Origin: Oscillospiraceae bacterium
Lineage (GTDB): Bacteria > Bacillota > Clostridia > UBA1381 > UBA9506
DNA length: 35,745 bases
Direction: 5' to 3'
Assembly: GCA_015068905.1 (NCBI GenBank)
Contig: SVJQ01000005.1
Coordinates: 1-35,745 of the forward strand
Numbering within the stretch: the stretch's first letter is position 1; every line of letters begins with the position of its first letter. Shown one piece after another: positions 9,189 to 16,101 of this stretch. The notes under the pieces were generated by a model. The model was given only the letters and a program-made list of their open reading frames with translations. It was not told the DNA's origin and did not search any database. A program made the position numbers and the translations under genes.

Positions 9189-9310
9189 TGTAGAAAAATG
9201 CGTGCAACGCACAAGGCAAAAGAATTGTCAGACAGAGCCTTATAGTCTGATAGTAAAAATTAAAATATTGAAAAAATAAAGGAAGGAATTCATCGCATGA
9301 TGAATTCCTT
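9189..9310 (+). repeat. Direct repeat copy A (122 bp) with terminal hairpin
   Basis: 122 bp that recur at 9434-9555 without any indel (constant offset 245) and with six mismatches: 9196, 9205, 9281, 9282, 9295 and 9296. Landmarks are an AATGCGTG start, CAAGGCAAAAG, TGTCAGACAGAGCC, an A-rich run, and an end palindrome AAGGAATTCATC / GATGAATTCCTT (12-bp stem, 9283-9294 with 9299-9310). The hairpin is followed by CTGTTTTT, so it may also terminate mutS2 transcription. No coding function is evident. Confidence 0.92.
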
Positions 9311-9433
9311 CTGTTTTTGTGCCTTGTGCTTCGAACAAACTTCACCTCTCGCTGTGCATCAGCACAGCTTCGGGTACCCCCTACGGGTTCAGTTTGTCCA
9401 ATCCACGCTATTTTTCGTCCAGCCAGAATGTAT
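9311..9433 (+). repeat. Inner part of the 245-bp repeat unit, with nested inverted repeats
   Basis: Noncoding stretch between the two repeat copies. TGCCTTGTGC (9320-9329) is the reverse complement of GCACAAGGCA (9209-9218) in copy A. ACAAACT (9335-9341) pairs with AGTTTGT (9391-9397) and encloses a 7-bp hairpin GCTGTGC/GCACAGC (9351-9368) and a short ACCC/GGGT stem (9376-9388). The layout resembles a folded multi-branch RNA or DNA element. I see no convincing ORF: the reading frame across it on the minus strand also runs through both repeat copies. Confidence 0.6.
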
Positions 9434-9555
9434 TGTAGAACAATGCGTGTAACGCACAAGGCAAAAGAATTGTCAGACAGAGCCTTATAGTCTGATAGTA
9501 AAAATTAAAATATTGAAAAAATAAAAAAAGGAATTCATCAAATGATGAATTCCTT
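9434..9555 (+). repeat. Direct repeat copy B (122 bp), overlapping the puuD-like 3' end
   Basis: Second copy of the 122-bp repeat, about 95% identical to copy A. Its terminal palindrome extends into the minus-strand amidotransferase gene, so the final six codons and stop of that gene lie within or next to the repeat. The copy ends at the hairpin and the rest of the 245-bp unit is absent. Confidence 0.92.
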
Positions 9556-9559
9556 TTTT
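9524..9559. terminator. Bidirectional terminator hairpin in repeat copy B
   Basis: A perfect 16-bp stem (9524-9539 with 9544-9559) around the loop AAAT. The A-tract on one side and the T-tract on the other give U-runs in both directions. It can end uvrB/puuD-like transcription on the minus strand and any readthrough from mutS2 on the plus strand. Confidence 0.8.
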
Positions 9560-10263
9560 GTTGCTTCAATAAAGCTTTTAAAAAGCTGTTTCGAACGAAC
9601 CTCTTCCGGCATCAACTCAGGGTGGAACTGAGTGCTGAGGAAGAAGGTTTTATCTAGCGCTTCCATTGCTTCTAACGTTCCGTCATCAGCTATTGCCGAT
9701 GCAATAAATCCGTCGGGGAGTTTTTTGACCCGTTCAACGTGGATGGAGTTGACAAACCAATCTTCGTTTCCTACCAAAGATGCCAGCTTTGATTCGGGAT
9801 TTATGGTAATGTTATGGCTGCCGCAGTCTGAAGGCGCTGCTTGTTTGTGGGTGGGAAAACGTTCTGTATCCATTTCACCGCCGAATAACATTGCCATCAT
9901 CTGGTGACCTCTGCAAACGCCGAGGCAGGGCATATCTTTTTCGTAGGCTTTTTGAAGAAGAAGCGCTTCCCATTGTGAACGGCGTGGTTGTTGCTCAAAG
10001 AGCGAAGGTAGCTCTGAAAAGGCTTCAGCTTTACGGTTTCCACCACCTGTAAAGTAGAGACCGTTTACACGGTTGATAACCTCTTCTGCATAGGCGTCTA
10101 TGTCTGCTTCTTCAAATGCAACAGGGATTAAAAGCGGCATACCCCCAGCTGCATAAATAGCGGCGGCGTAAGCACGACCTGCGTAGTCAAAACCGCCACC
10201 GTCAACGGTTTTGCCCCAGGTTTCCTCACTGTGAGGACAGGTGATTCCGATAATGGGTCGCAT
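9538..10263 (-). CDS. Class I glutamine amidotransferase-like hydrolase (peptidase C26, PuuD-like)
   Basis: 241-aa stand-alone class I GATase fold, similar to gamma-glutamyl-GABA hydrolases. The triad is visible: nucleophile C117 in CLGVCRGHQMM, H214 and E216 in TQFHPELM. The opening RPIIGIT and the YFTGGGN loop are family features. The substrate is probably a gamma-glutamyl amide, but no polyamine pathway genes are nearby, so the role is open. The ATG at 10263 has AGGAGA at proper distance and lies 14 bp behind the uvrB stop, suggesting cotranscription with uvrB. The last residues KKEFII are encoded by the hairpin of repeat copy B, so the natural C-terminus may have been replaced. Confidence 0.88.
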   Translation of the reverse strand: MRPIIGITCPHSEETWGKTVDGGGFDYAGRAYAAAIYAAGGMPLLIPVAFEEADIDAYAEEVINRVNGLYFTGGGNRKAEAFSELPSLFEQQPRRSQWEALLLQKAYEKDMPCLGVCRGHQMMAMLFGGEMDTERFPTHKQAAPSDCGSHNITINPESKLASLVGNEDWFVNSIHVERVKKLPDGFIASAIADDGTLEAMEALDKTFFLSTQFHPELMPEEVRSKQLFKSFIEATKKEFII

Positions 10264-10277
10264 ACTGTCATCTCCTT

Positions 10278-12239
10278 TTAAAGAGTTTTTTCCAATGCTT
10301 TAATTCTGTCACGCAGCTTTGCCGCATCCTCAAACCTGAGTTCTGTGGCGGCAAGCTTCATTTGCTCAGATAAAATTTCAATCTGCAGATGAATATCCAT
10401 GCCTTTTGAAAGCTTAATATCTTTAACAGAGTCATCCGGTGCACTATCGGTTGCATACAGCACATCGCGGATGCCTTTGACAACGGATTTCGGCGTAATG
10501 CCGTGTTCCTCATTATATGCCATCTGTTTTTCACGGCGGCGCTTGGTTTCTGAAATTGCCCGTTCCATTGAGCCGGTCACAGTGTCAGCATACAAAATAA
10601 CACGTCCGCGGACATTTCTCGCCGCACGGCCAATTGTCTGCACAAGGGAAGTTTCTGACCGCAAAAAGCCTTCTTTATCAGCGTCTAAAATGGCAATCAA
10701 AGAAACCTCGGGAATGTCAAGACCCTCACGCAGCAGGTTGATGCCGACCAAAACATCAAAAAGACCTGCACGCAAATCACGGACAATTTCCATTCTTTCA
10801 AAGGTTTTGATTTCGGAGTGGAGGTATTTGACCTTAATATCCATTTCGCGCAGATAATCAGTTAAATCCTCTGCCATTTTCTTAGTTAAAGTTGTAATTA
10901 AGGTTTTATCACCATTTTCGACTTGCTTGTGTATTTCGTCAATCAAATCATCAATCTGACCCTTGGTGGGGCGGACGGTTACCTCAGGGTCTAAAAGACC
11001 GGTGGGGCGGATAACCTGCTCAGCAACTTGTGTGGCGCGTTCACGCTCATAATCTGCCGGTGTGGCGCTGACATACACAATCTGATTTAAGCGACTGTTA
11101 AACTCGTCAAAGTTTAGGGGCCTGTTATCAAATGCCGAGGGCAGACGGAAACCGTATTTTACCAAAGCTTCTTTTCGTGAACGGTCACCGTGGTACATTG
11201 CCCGAACCTGTGGAATGGTCACATGAGACTCGTCTACCATTAAAAGAAAATCATCAGGAAAGTAGTCAAGCAGGGTAAAGGGTGCCGAACCCGGCGCGCG
11301 ACCGCTGATGTGCCGTGAATAGTTTTCAATGCCCTGACAAAAGCCGATTTCACGCATCATTTCAATATCGTAGGAGGTGCGCTGCTCAATGCGCTGAGCC
11401 TCAAGCAGCATATCATTTTCTTTAAAGTACTTGATTCTTTCAGCAAGCTCTGCCTCAATGGATGCGATAGCTCTTTCCCGTTTTTCCGGCGTGGTAACAT
11501 AGTGAGAAGCAGGGTAGATGGCAACGTGCTTTCTCACCCCTAAAATTTCACCGGTTAAAACATCAATTTCGCTGATGCGGTCAATTTCATCGCCAAAAAA
11601 TTCCACACGGATGGCGTGCTCTGAGGTGCTGGCAGGGAAAATCTCTAAAACATCACCACGAACGCGGAACTTTCCGCGAACAAAGTTAATGTCATTTCTC
11701 TCGAACTGAATGTCCACCAGCTTTCTTAGAATTTCGTCCATTGGTTTTTCCATACCCGGGCGCAAAGAAATAACAAGCTCGTTATAGTCAATGGGGTCAC
11801 CCAAGCCATAAATGCAGGAGACACTGGAGACAATAATAACATCCCGGCGTTCAAACAGGGCGCTGGTAGCGCTGTGGCGGAGTTTGTCAATTTCGTCGTT
11901 GACGGAGGAATCCTTTTCAATATAGGTATCGGTAGAGGGAATATACGCTTCCGGCTGATAATAATCATAATAAGATACAAAAAACTCCACCGCGTTGTTT
12001 GGGAAAAACTCCTTAAACTCGGCGCAGAGCTGAGAAGCCAGTATTTTGTTGTGAGCAAGCACTAAGGTGGGGCGATTGACCTTTTCAATTACATTTGCCA
12101 TGGTAAAGGTTTTACCGGAGCCGGTAACACCCAACAAAATCTGTTCCTTTTCGCCGGACAATACCCCCCGGGAAAGACTTTCAATGGCACTAATCTGGTC
12201 GCCCATTGGCTTATAATCTGAAACTAACTGAAAATCCAT
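10278..12239 (-). CDS. uvrB: Excinuclease ABC subunit B
   Basis: 653-aa helicase-like damage-verification subunit of nucleotide excision repair, loaded by UvrA and recruiting UvrC. Walker A GVTGSGKT is at residues 37-44. The beta-hairpin that clamps damaged DNA contains [20 protein letters not shown]. Further motifs are [34 protein letters not shown] and QTIGRAARN, and the C-terminal UVR domain ends [15 protein letters not shown]. The start is ATG 12239 with GAGGTG just before it; a GTG at 12251 lies within the SD. uvrA and uvrC are not in the window. It has its own consensus promoter. Confidence 0.98.
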   Translation of the reverse strand: MDFQLVSDYKPMGDQISAIESLSRGVLSGEKEQILLGVTGSGKTFTMANVIEKVNRPTLVLAHNKILASQLCAEFKEFFPNNAVEFFVSYYDYYQPEAYIPSTDTYIEKDSSVNDEIDKLRHSATSALFERRDVIIVSSVSCIYGLGDPIDYNELVISLRPGMEKPMDEILRKLVDIQFERNDINFVRGKFRVRGDVLEIFPASTSEHAIRVEFFGDEIDRISEIDVLTGEILGVRKHVAIYPASHYVTTPEKRERAIASIEAELAERIKYFKENDMLLEAQRIEQRTSYDIEMMREIGFCQGIENYSRHISGRAPGSAPFTLLDYFPDDFLLMVDESHVTIPQVRAMYHGDRSRKEALVKYGFRLPSAFDNRPLNFDEFNSRLNQIVYVSATPADYERERATQVAEQVIRPTGLLDPEVTVRPTKGQIDDLIDEIHKQVENGDKTLITTLTKKMAEDLTDYLREMDIKVKYLHSEIKTFERMEIVRDLRAGLFDVLVGINLLREGLDIPEVSLIAILDADKEGFLRSETSLVQTIGRAARNVRGRVILYADTVTGSMERAISETKRRREKQMAYNEEHGITPKSVVKGIRDVLYATDSAPDDSVKDIKLSKGMDIHLQIEILSEQMKLAATELRFEDAAKLRDRIKALEKTL

Positions 12240-12272
12240 AGTACACCTCACTTATATATTTGCTCATATTCT

Positions 12273-12301
12273 ATTATAGTGCGTTTTTTCTTTTTTTTCA
12301 A
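12273..12301 (-). promoter_or_regulatory. Sigma-A promoter of uvrB
   Basis: On the minus strand TTGAAA (12301-12296) is followed after exactly 17 bp by TATAAT (12278-12273). Transcription would start near 12266, giving a leader of about 27 nt. No LexA/DinR box is visible around it. Confidence 0.85.
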
Positions 12302-12334
12302 TACCCGATAAAGAAATGTTGATTTTCATTGTTA

Positions 12335-12365
12335 TTGTAACAAATTTTTTGTTGTGGCGTATAAT
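12335..12365 (+). promoter_or_regulatory. Candidate promoter for the small membrane gene and spoVM
   Basis: TATAAT at 12360-12365 is a perfect -10. The best upstream match is TTGTAA (12335-12340) with a long 19-bp spacer. The sequence CGTATAAT (12358-12365) is also 6/8 to a sigma-E -10 (CATACAAT), but I find no sigma-E -35 at the required 14 bp. Confidence 0.45.
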
Positions 12366-12393
12366 GTACTATATAGCAAAAGGAGGGGTCTTC

Positions 12394-12540
12394 TTGAGAT
12401 TTAAGTACAGACTGTGGGGGCTCGTTGCCGCCGCATTTTGCTTGGGAATTTTTGCCGGCATGATTCTGCCGCCTGCCTGGCTCGTTGTGGCAGAAGGCCT
12501 GATGATTGTGTTTGTTGCCTTTTGCTGGATGTGCAGTTAA
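12394..12540 (+). CDS. 48-residue small membrane protein upstream of spoVM
   Basis: I do not recognise this protein. From a TTG start with a near-perfect AGGAGGGG (12381-12388) it encodes 48 residues. A basic N-terminus (RFKYRLWG) is followed by two hydrophobic stretches, LVAAAFCLGIFAGMILPPAW and LVVAEGLMIVFVAFCWM, so a short hairpin of two membrane segments is likely. A 74-codon frame starting at 12316 covers the promoter and lacks an SD, so the shorter form is preferred. The gap to the spoVM start is 21 bp and both share one terminator, so they look like one transcript. A link to sporulation is inferred from that position only. Confidence 0.7.
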   Translation: MRFKYRLWGLVAAAFCLGIFAGMILPPAWLVVAEGLMIVFVAFCWMCS

Positions 12541-12561
12541 TGTTAAAGGACGGTGTTTTAA

Positions 12562-12633
12562 TTGAAAGTTGTTGTAGTAAAGTTTCCTAAAGTTATTAAT
12601 AGCATCTTAAAATCCTTCCTCAGAATCAAGTGA
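12562..12633 (+). CDS. spoVM: Stage V sporulation protein M (SpoVM), 23-residue amphipathic peptide
   Basis: A 24-codon ORF with a TTG start and AAAGGA at 12545-12550. Aligned without gaps to B. subtilis SpoVM (26 aa, recalled), it keeps K2, K7, P9, K10, I15, a basic residue at 17 and L20. The block VKFPKVI corresponds to IKLPKFL. In the known protein P9 bends the N-terminus and the amphipathic helix (residues 11-23) senses the positive curvature of the forespore outer membrane, where it anchors the coat ATPase SpoIVA. The C-terminus here is three residues shorter. The stop codon overlaps the first base of the terminator stem. It is too short for ordinary gene callers, and the TTG start makes it easier to miss. 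Confidence 0.82.
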   Translation: MKVVVVKFPKVINSILKSFLRIK

Positions 12634-12688
12634 AAAAACCTCCTAACGGTACCATTCCTTATCGGATATTGCCGTTGGGAGGTTTTTT
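12633..12688 (+). terminator. Rho-independent terminator after spoVM
   Basis: A 17-bp stem (12633-12649 with 12672-12688, one G-T pair) has an A-tract at its base and ends in six T. It encloses a 22-nt loop. The stem starts at the last base of the spoVM stop codon. Confidence 0.9.
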
Positions 12689-12709
12689 CCGTAAAATGCA
12701 ATATTTCTA

Positions 12710-12738
12710 TTGCAAAAAAGGTCGATTTATGATATAAT
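12710..12738 (+). promoter_or_regulatory. Sigma-A promoter with extended -10 for the C39-like/DUF1015/PAP2 operon
   Basis: TTGCAA (12710-12715), 17-bp spacer, TATAAT (12733-12738), with TG at 12730-12731 one base upstream (TGNTATAAT). Confidence 0.82.
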
Positions 12739-12786
12739 GTTACTGTTATTTTTAAATTTTAGAGTTAGCTTATAAGGAAACGAATC

Positions 12787-13383
12787 ATGCGGTATTTGAA
12801 TCAAAAAAATTACAGGCATATCCCCTATATGCATAATTTGGATGCAGGAGGCGCCCCGGAGGATAGGCGTAACGTGGCAACCTCAGGTTGTGGACTTTGC
12901 TGTATGTGTATGGTTGTGGATCGCCTGACGACACAAACGCTTGAGCTTTCTGAATGTGTACGCATGGCAGAGGATTGCGGTGCAAACCATAAGCCGGGAT
13001 CACGGATGCACATTTTAGGTCCTGTTGCAGCAGAACGGTTTGGACTTTCCTATGCTGCGACAGATAGTTTAGTCGATGTGAAAAAAACATTGCAGGCAGG
13101 CGGCTGTGCTATTATGTTTACCGGCGGTGTTCATGGTGATAGAAAGGGGATTTTCACGCAAAATCCAAACGGGCACTATATTGTTCTGCTGTCTGTGGAT
13201 GAGAATGATGATTTTTGCATTTTAGACCCGAATTATGACGCCGAAAAGTTTTTGCAGGAAGGTGTTTGCGATAAAGTTAAAGTTTGTGCACCTTACTTGT
13301 ATTGCTCAGGCGATGTGCTAATGGGTGAGGTGACGGACCTTGCTGCACCCTTTTATTTGTTTAACAAGAAAAAACCAAAATAA
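12787..13383 (+). CDS. C39-like cysteine peptidase family protein
   Basis: 198-aa protein with the layout of a papain-like C39_2 domain. The candidate catalytic residues are C35 in TSGCGLCCM, H130 in PNGHYIVLLS and D147 in CILDPNYD. No signal peptide, membrane segment or ABC transporter fusion is present, unlike bacteriocin-exporting C39 proteases, so it probably acts in the cytoplasm. It is cysteine-rich around the nucleophile (C35, C38, C39, C41). It may be a peptidase or an amide-cleaving relative; the substrate is unknown. AAGGAAAC precedes the ATG. It is the first gene of an operon with the DUF1015 and PAP2 genes. Confidence 0.72.
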   Translation: MRYLNQKNYRHIPYMHNLDAGGAPEDRRNVATSGCGLCCMCMVVDRLTTQTLELSECVRMAEDCGANHKPGSRMHILGPVAAERFGLSYAATDSLVDVKKTLQAGGCAIMFTGGVHGDRKGIFTQNPNGHYIVLLSVDENDDFCILDPNYDAEKFLQEGVCDKVKVCAPYLYCSGDVLMGEVTDLAAPFYLFNKKKPK

Positions 13384-13400
13384 ATGATAATGGAGTATTG

Positions 13401-14678
13401 ATGAAAATGACTTTTAAAAGAGCGGATATTTTATTACCGAAGTTTTCTGATAATGCAGAAAAGATGCAGAGATGGAGCGTTGTTGCCTGTGACCAGTACA
13501 CCTCAGAGCCGGAGTACTGGAATGCTGTGGCAGATTTTGTGGGTGAAGAACCTTCAACCCTGCGTTTGACTGTTCCTGAAATTTATTTGAACGATGCTGA
13601 TATTGAAGACAGAATCGCAAGCACAAACCGCGTGATGGAGCAGTATATGGCAGCCGGCGTGTTTGAAGAGCATAAAGATACATACATTTTTGTGGAAAGA
13701 ACTCTGGCAAACGGCGTGACTCGCTTGGGTATTGTCGGCATGGTGGATTTGGAGGATTATGATTTTTCAGCAGACTCTCAGACCAAGGTGCGTGCAACTG
13801 AGGGGACGGTTATTTCCAGAATCCCGCCACGTTTAAAGGTGAGAAAAGATGCGTCTGTAGAGCTTCCTCACATCATGCTTTTGATTGATGATGCCGCTTG
13901 TGATATTATTGAAGCAAACAGTGCTTTAAAAGCTGACTTTACAAAGGTTTATGATTTTGATATGATGCAGTCTTCCGGTCATATTTGTGGTTACAAAATG
14001 TCAAAAGCTGCTTGTGACAGATTGGATGCAGAGCTTGCAAAACTTGAAGATTTAGATACTTTTAATGCAAAATACGGCGTGAAAAAAGACTCACCCCTGA
14101 TTTTTGCTATGGGTGACGGTAACCATTCTCTGGCAACTGCCAAAACCCATTATGAGAACCTGAAAAAAGAAATCGGTGAGGAACAAGCAAAAGCCTCAAA
14201 GGCACGATATGCCCTTTGTGAACTTGTGAATCTTCACGATAAGTCCTTGGAATTTGAAGCTATCCACCGTGTGATTTTTGATGCTGACGGAGATGCATTT
14301 TTAAAGGCCCTTGAAAAGGAATACACAGTTAGCTATGATGACGACGCACAGGGGCAGAGCTTTGCCCTTGTAATGAACGGTAAGCAGAAAAAAGTGACGG
14401 TCACTAATCCTAAGGAATACCTGACTGTTGCTACTGTTCAGAAGTGCTTAGACAGCTTTGTCAGTGAAAACGGTGGCGAAATTGACTATATTCACGGTGA
14501 AGATGTTGTCGTAAAACTTTGCGAAAACCCGAAAAACTTTGGTATTATTTTAGAGGCAATGGATAAATCTGATTTGTATAAATCAGTTATTTTAGACGGC
14601 GCTCTTCCCAGGAAGACTTTTTCAATGGGTGAGGCCTGCGACAAAAGATTTTATACCGAGGTCAGAAAGATTAAATAA
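13401..14678 (+). CDS. DUF1015 family protein
   Basis: 425-aa soluble protein of the DUF1015 family, whose function is unknown. It shows the family's N-terminal phrase VVACDQYTSEPEYW, the ERTLANGVTRLGIVGMVDLEDYDF region, and the conserved histidine motif MGDGNHSLATAKTHYENL. The GDGNH motif hints at an enzyme or nucleotide/metal site, but I know of no assigned reaction. TGGAG at 13391-13395 supports ATG 13401; a TTG directly before it is less likely. It is 17 bp downstream of the C39-like gene. Confidence 0.88.
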   Translation: MKMTFKRADILLPKFSDNAEKMQRWSVVACDQYTSEPEYWNAVADFVGEEPSTLRLTVPEIYLNDADIEDRIASTNRVMEQYMAAGVFEEHKDTYIFVERTLANGVTRLGIVGMVDLEDYDFSADSQTKVRATEGTVISRIPPRLKVRKDASVELPHIMLLIDDAACDIIEANSALKADFTKVYDFDMMQSSGHICGYKMSKAACDRLDAELAKLEDLDTFNAKYGVKKDSPLIFAMGDGNHSLATAKTHYENLKKEIGEEQAKASKARYALCELVNLHDKSLEFEAIHRVIFDADGDAFLKALEKEYTVSYDDDAQGQSFALVMNGKQKKVTVTNPKEYLTVATVQKCLDSFVSENGGEIDYIHGEDVVVKLCENPKNFGIILEAMDKSDLYKSVILDGALPRKTFSMGEACDKRFYTEVRKIK

Positions 14679-14718
14679 TTTTGTTTGAAGAACTTTAAAG
14701 ACAAAAGAGGTGATGTTC

Positions 14719-15663
14719 GTGGATATTGGGCTTCTTCTCCGATTACAAGAGCTCAGAGGAAGTTTTTTAGATTCAGTCTTACTGGAAGTGACTGACTTTG
14801 TGGTCAGCCCTGTTATGTATATTTTTGTTGCTGTGCTGTATTGGTGCTTTAACAAAGGGGCAGCGACCTATCTTGCCATGAACTTAAGTACCGGTATGCT
14901 GGTCAACCAGCTTTTGAAGAATATCTTTTGCATATACAGACCATGGATTCGTAATCCCGGGGTTGTACCTCTTGAGGCGGCGAAAACAGGTGCCACCGGT
15001 TATTCCTTTCCTAGCGGTCATACCCAGATTGCAGCATCAGAGTTTTTGAGCGTTGCTCATTGGCAAAGAAAGAGAAAATGGATTGTGGCGCTTTGTATTT
15101 TTATGCCCCTGCTTGTTATGTTTACCCGTATGTATCTGGGCGTGCATACTCTGCAGGACGTGGTTGCCAGCTTTTTGATTTCTCTTATCGTTCTGTTTGT
15201 CAGCGCAAAACTGCTTCATTGGGTTGAGGGCGGTGAAAAAAGAGATTTATATGTGCTGATTATAGGTCTTGTGCTGACGGCAGCTATGCTGACTTATACA
15301 GCGCTTAAGCCTTATCCCCGTGATTTTGCAGAGGGCATTCTTTTGGTTGACCCGGCAGATATGATTACGGATTGCTATGCTGCGGCAGGTTGTGCATCGG
15401 GCTTTTTAATCGGTTGGTTTTTAGAACGCCGGTTTTTGTGTTTTAAAACTGATGTGTCAGCTAAGGCGCGTTTTGGACGTGCTATTTTTGGCTCAGTCGT
15501 GCTCTATGTTTGTGCGGCCTTTGCAAGAGGTGCTATGACAAACATTCACAGGAACTGGGGCGAGTTTATTTTCTTCTTCTTTGCGTTTGTGTATATCCTG
15601 TTTATTTATCCGTTGATTTTTACGATGATAGAGGAATATGTTGCAAAAAAGAAACAGCAATAA
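14719..15663 (+). CDS. PAP2-family membrane phosphatase
   Basis: 314-aa integral membrane protein with several hydrophobic helices. The acid-phosphatase triad motifs are in order: K67-x6-RP (KNIFCIYRP), PSGH ending at H101, and R137-x5-H143-x3-D147 (RMYLGVHTLQD). Such enzymes remove phosphate from undecaprenyl pyrophosphate, phosphatidic acid or similar lipids at the outer face of the membrane; the substrate is not decidable here. The C-terminal half adds extra helices beyond the PAP2 core. AGAGG at 14706-14710 best fits the GTG at 14719; GTG 14710 and ATG 14713 are too close to it. It ends the operon before a strong terminator. Confidence 0.88.
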   Translation: MDIGLLLRLQELRGSFLDSVLLEVTDFVVSPVMYIFVAVLYWCFNKGAATYLAMNLSTGMLVNQLLKNIFCIYRPWIRNPGVVPLEAAKTGATGYSFPSGHTQIAASEFLSVAHWQRKRKWIVALCIFMPLLVMFTRMYLGVHTLQDVVASFLISLIVLFVSAKLLHWVEGGEKRDLYVLIIGLVLTAAMLTYTALKPYPRDFAEGILLVDPADMITDCYAAAGCASGFLIGWFLERRFLCFKTDVSAKARFGRAIFGSVVLYVCAAFARGAMTNIHRNWGEFIFFFFAFVYILFIYPLIFTMIEEYVAKKKQQ

Positions 15664-15670
15664 AAATGAT

Positions 15671-15706
15671 AAGGGACTGTGACGAAAAGTCACAGTCCCT
15701 TTTTTG
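15671..15706 (+). terminator. Rho-independent terminator of the C39-like/DUF1015/PAP2 operon
   Basis: A perfect 13-bp stem (15671-15683 with 15689-15701), loop GAAAA, then a T-run to 15705. The right end reaches the stop codon of the convergent Cys/Ala-rich gene. Confidence 0.92.
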
Positions 15707-16057
15707 TTAGCAGTCGCAGTCGCTGTCGCAACCGTTGTTTCGAGCGTAGTTATTATAGTTGTTGTAGCCGACAAAGCAGCCGCAACCGTTATTTGCCCGC
15801 AACAGTTCGTCAATCATACAGCGAACTTTTTCGGCAATTTCTTCAGCGCAGTGTGCTGCTTCCTGAGCGACTCTTGCAGAATGTTCAGCCTGACAAGCTG
15901 CATTTTCTGCAGCCTTAGCCAGGGACGCGGCTCTACAAGCAGAAGCTTCGGAGGCTTTTGCGGCTTCGCAGGCTCTGGCTGCCGCGGCGTTTGCCTCTTT
16001 TAAAAGTCTTCTTAAGGCTCTTGTATCTGTTGTGTAAGAACAATTATCATAGCACAT
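15707..16057 (-). CDS. Cysteine/alanine-rich helical protein, candidate spore structural protein
   Basis: I do not recognise this 116-aa protein. It has 12 cysteines. Residues 12-88 form one long alanine-rich, charged helix (ARACEAAKASEASACRAAS and so on) with cysteines at 30, 41, 55, 70 and 80. The tail is Gly/Asn/Tyr/Cys-rich: NNGCGCFVGYNNYNNYARNN, then C110, C114 and C116. No signal peptide or membrane segment is seen. The composition recalls coat or crust proteins that crosslink through disulfides and tyrosine, but that is inference. The start is ATG 16057 with GGAGGG; a TTG at 16072 lies in the SD. The upstream promoter has a late-sporulation look. Confidence 0.75.
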   Translation of the reverse strand: MCYDNCSYTTDTRALRRLLKEANAAAARACEAAKASEASACRAASLAKAAENAACQAEHSARVAQEAAHCAEEIAEKVRCMIDELLRANNGCGCFVGYNNYNNYARNNGCDSDCDC

Positions 16058-16078
16058 GGGTTTACCCTCCAAAAAATT

Positions 16079-16098
16079 ATTGAGAACGAATTCTCAAT
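16079..16098 (-). promoter_or_regulatory. Hairpin with UUCG loop / inverted repeat at the start site of the Cys/Ala-rich gene
   Basis: Perfect 8-bp inverted repeat. In the minus-strand transcript ATTGAGAA and TTCTCAAT flank a TTCG loop. It lies between the -10 box and the SD, at or just after the expected start of transcription. It could be a 5' mRNA-stabilising hairpin or a dimeric repressor site. Confidence 0.6.
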
Positions 16099-16101
16099 TT
16101 C

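Noticed and set aside
9163-9459. 98-codon open frame on the minus strand across repeat copy A and the inner repeat
   Set aside because: It runs through noncoding inverted repeats and the mutS2 end, has an atypical residue mix and no plausible SD; it is a by-product of the repeat.
9189-9555. Possible CRISPR array
   Set aside because: Only two copies, each 122 bp long and 245 bp apart, with no short regular spacers and no cas genes.
12316-12393. 26-residue N-terminal extension of the small membrane protein before spoVM
   Set aside because: It would be translated across the -10 box and the SD, with no SD of its own.
15493-16003. Open frames on both strands overlapping the PAP2 end and the Cys/Ala-rich gene
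   Set aside because: They lack SDs, cross the terminator, and owe their length to the GC-rich alanine codons of the real minus-strand gene.
16079-16098. Fur/PerR/Zur or LexA box
   Set aside because: The arms are separated by four bases (6-4-6 core) instead of the 7-1-7 layout of Fur-family sites, and the sequence does not match the Gram-positive LexA box.
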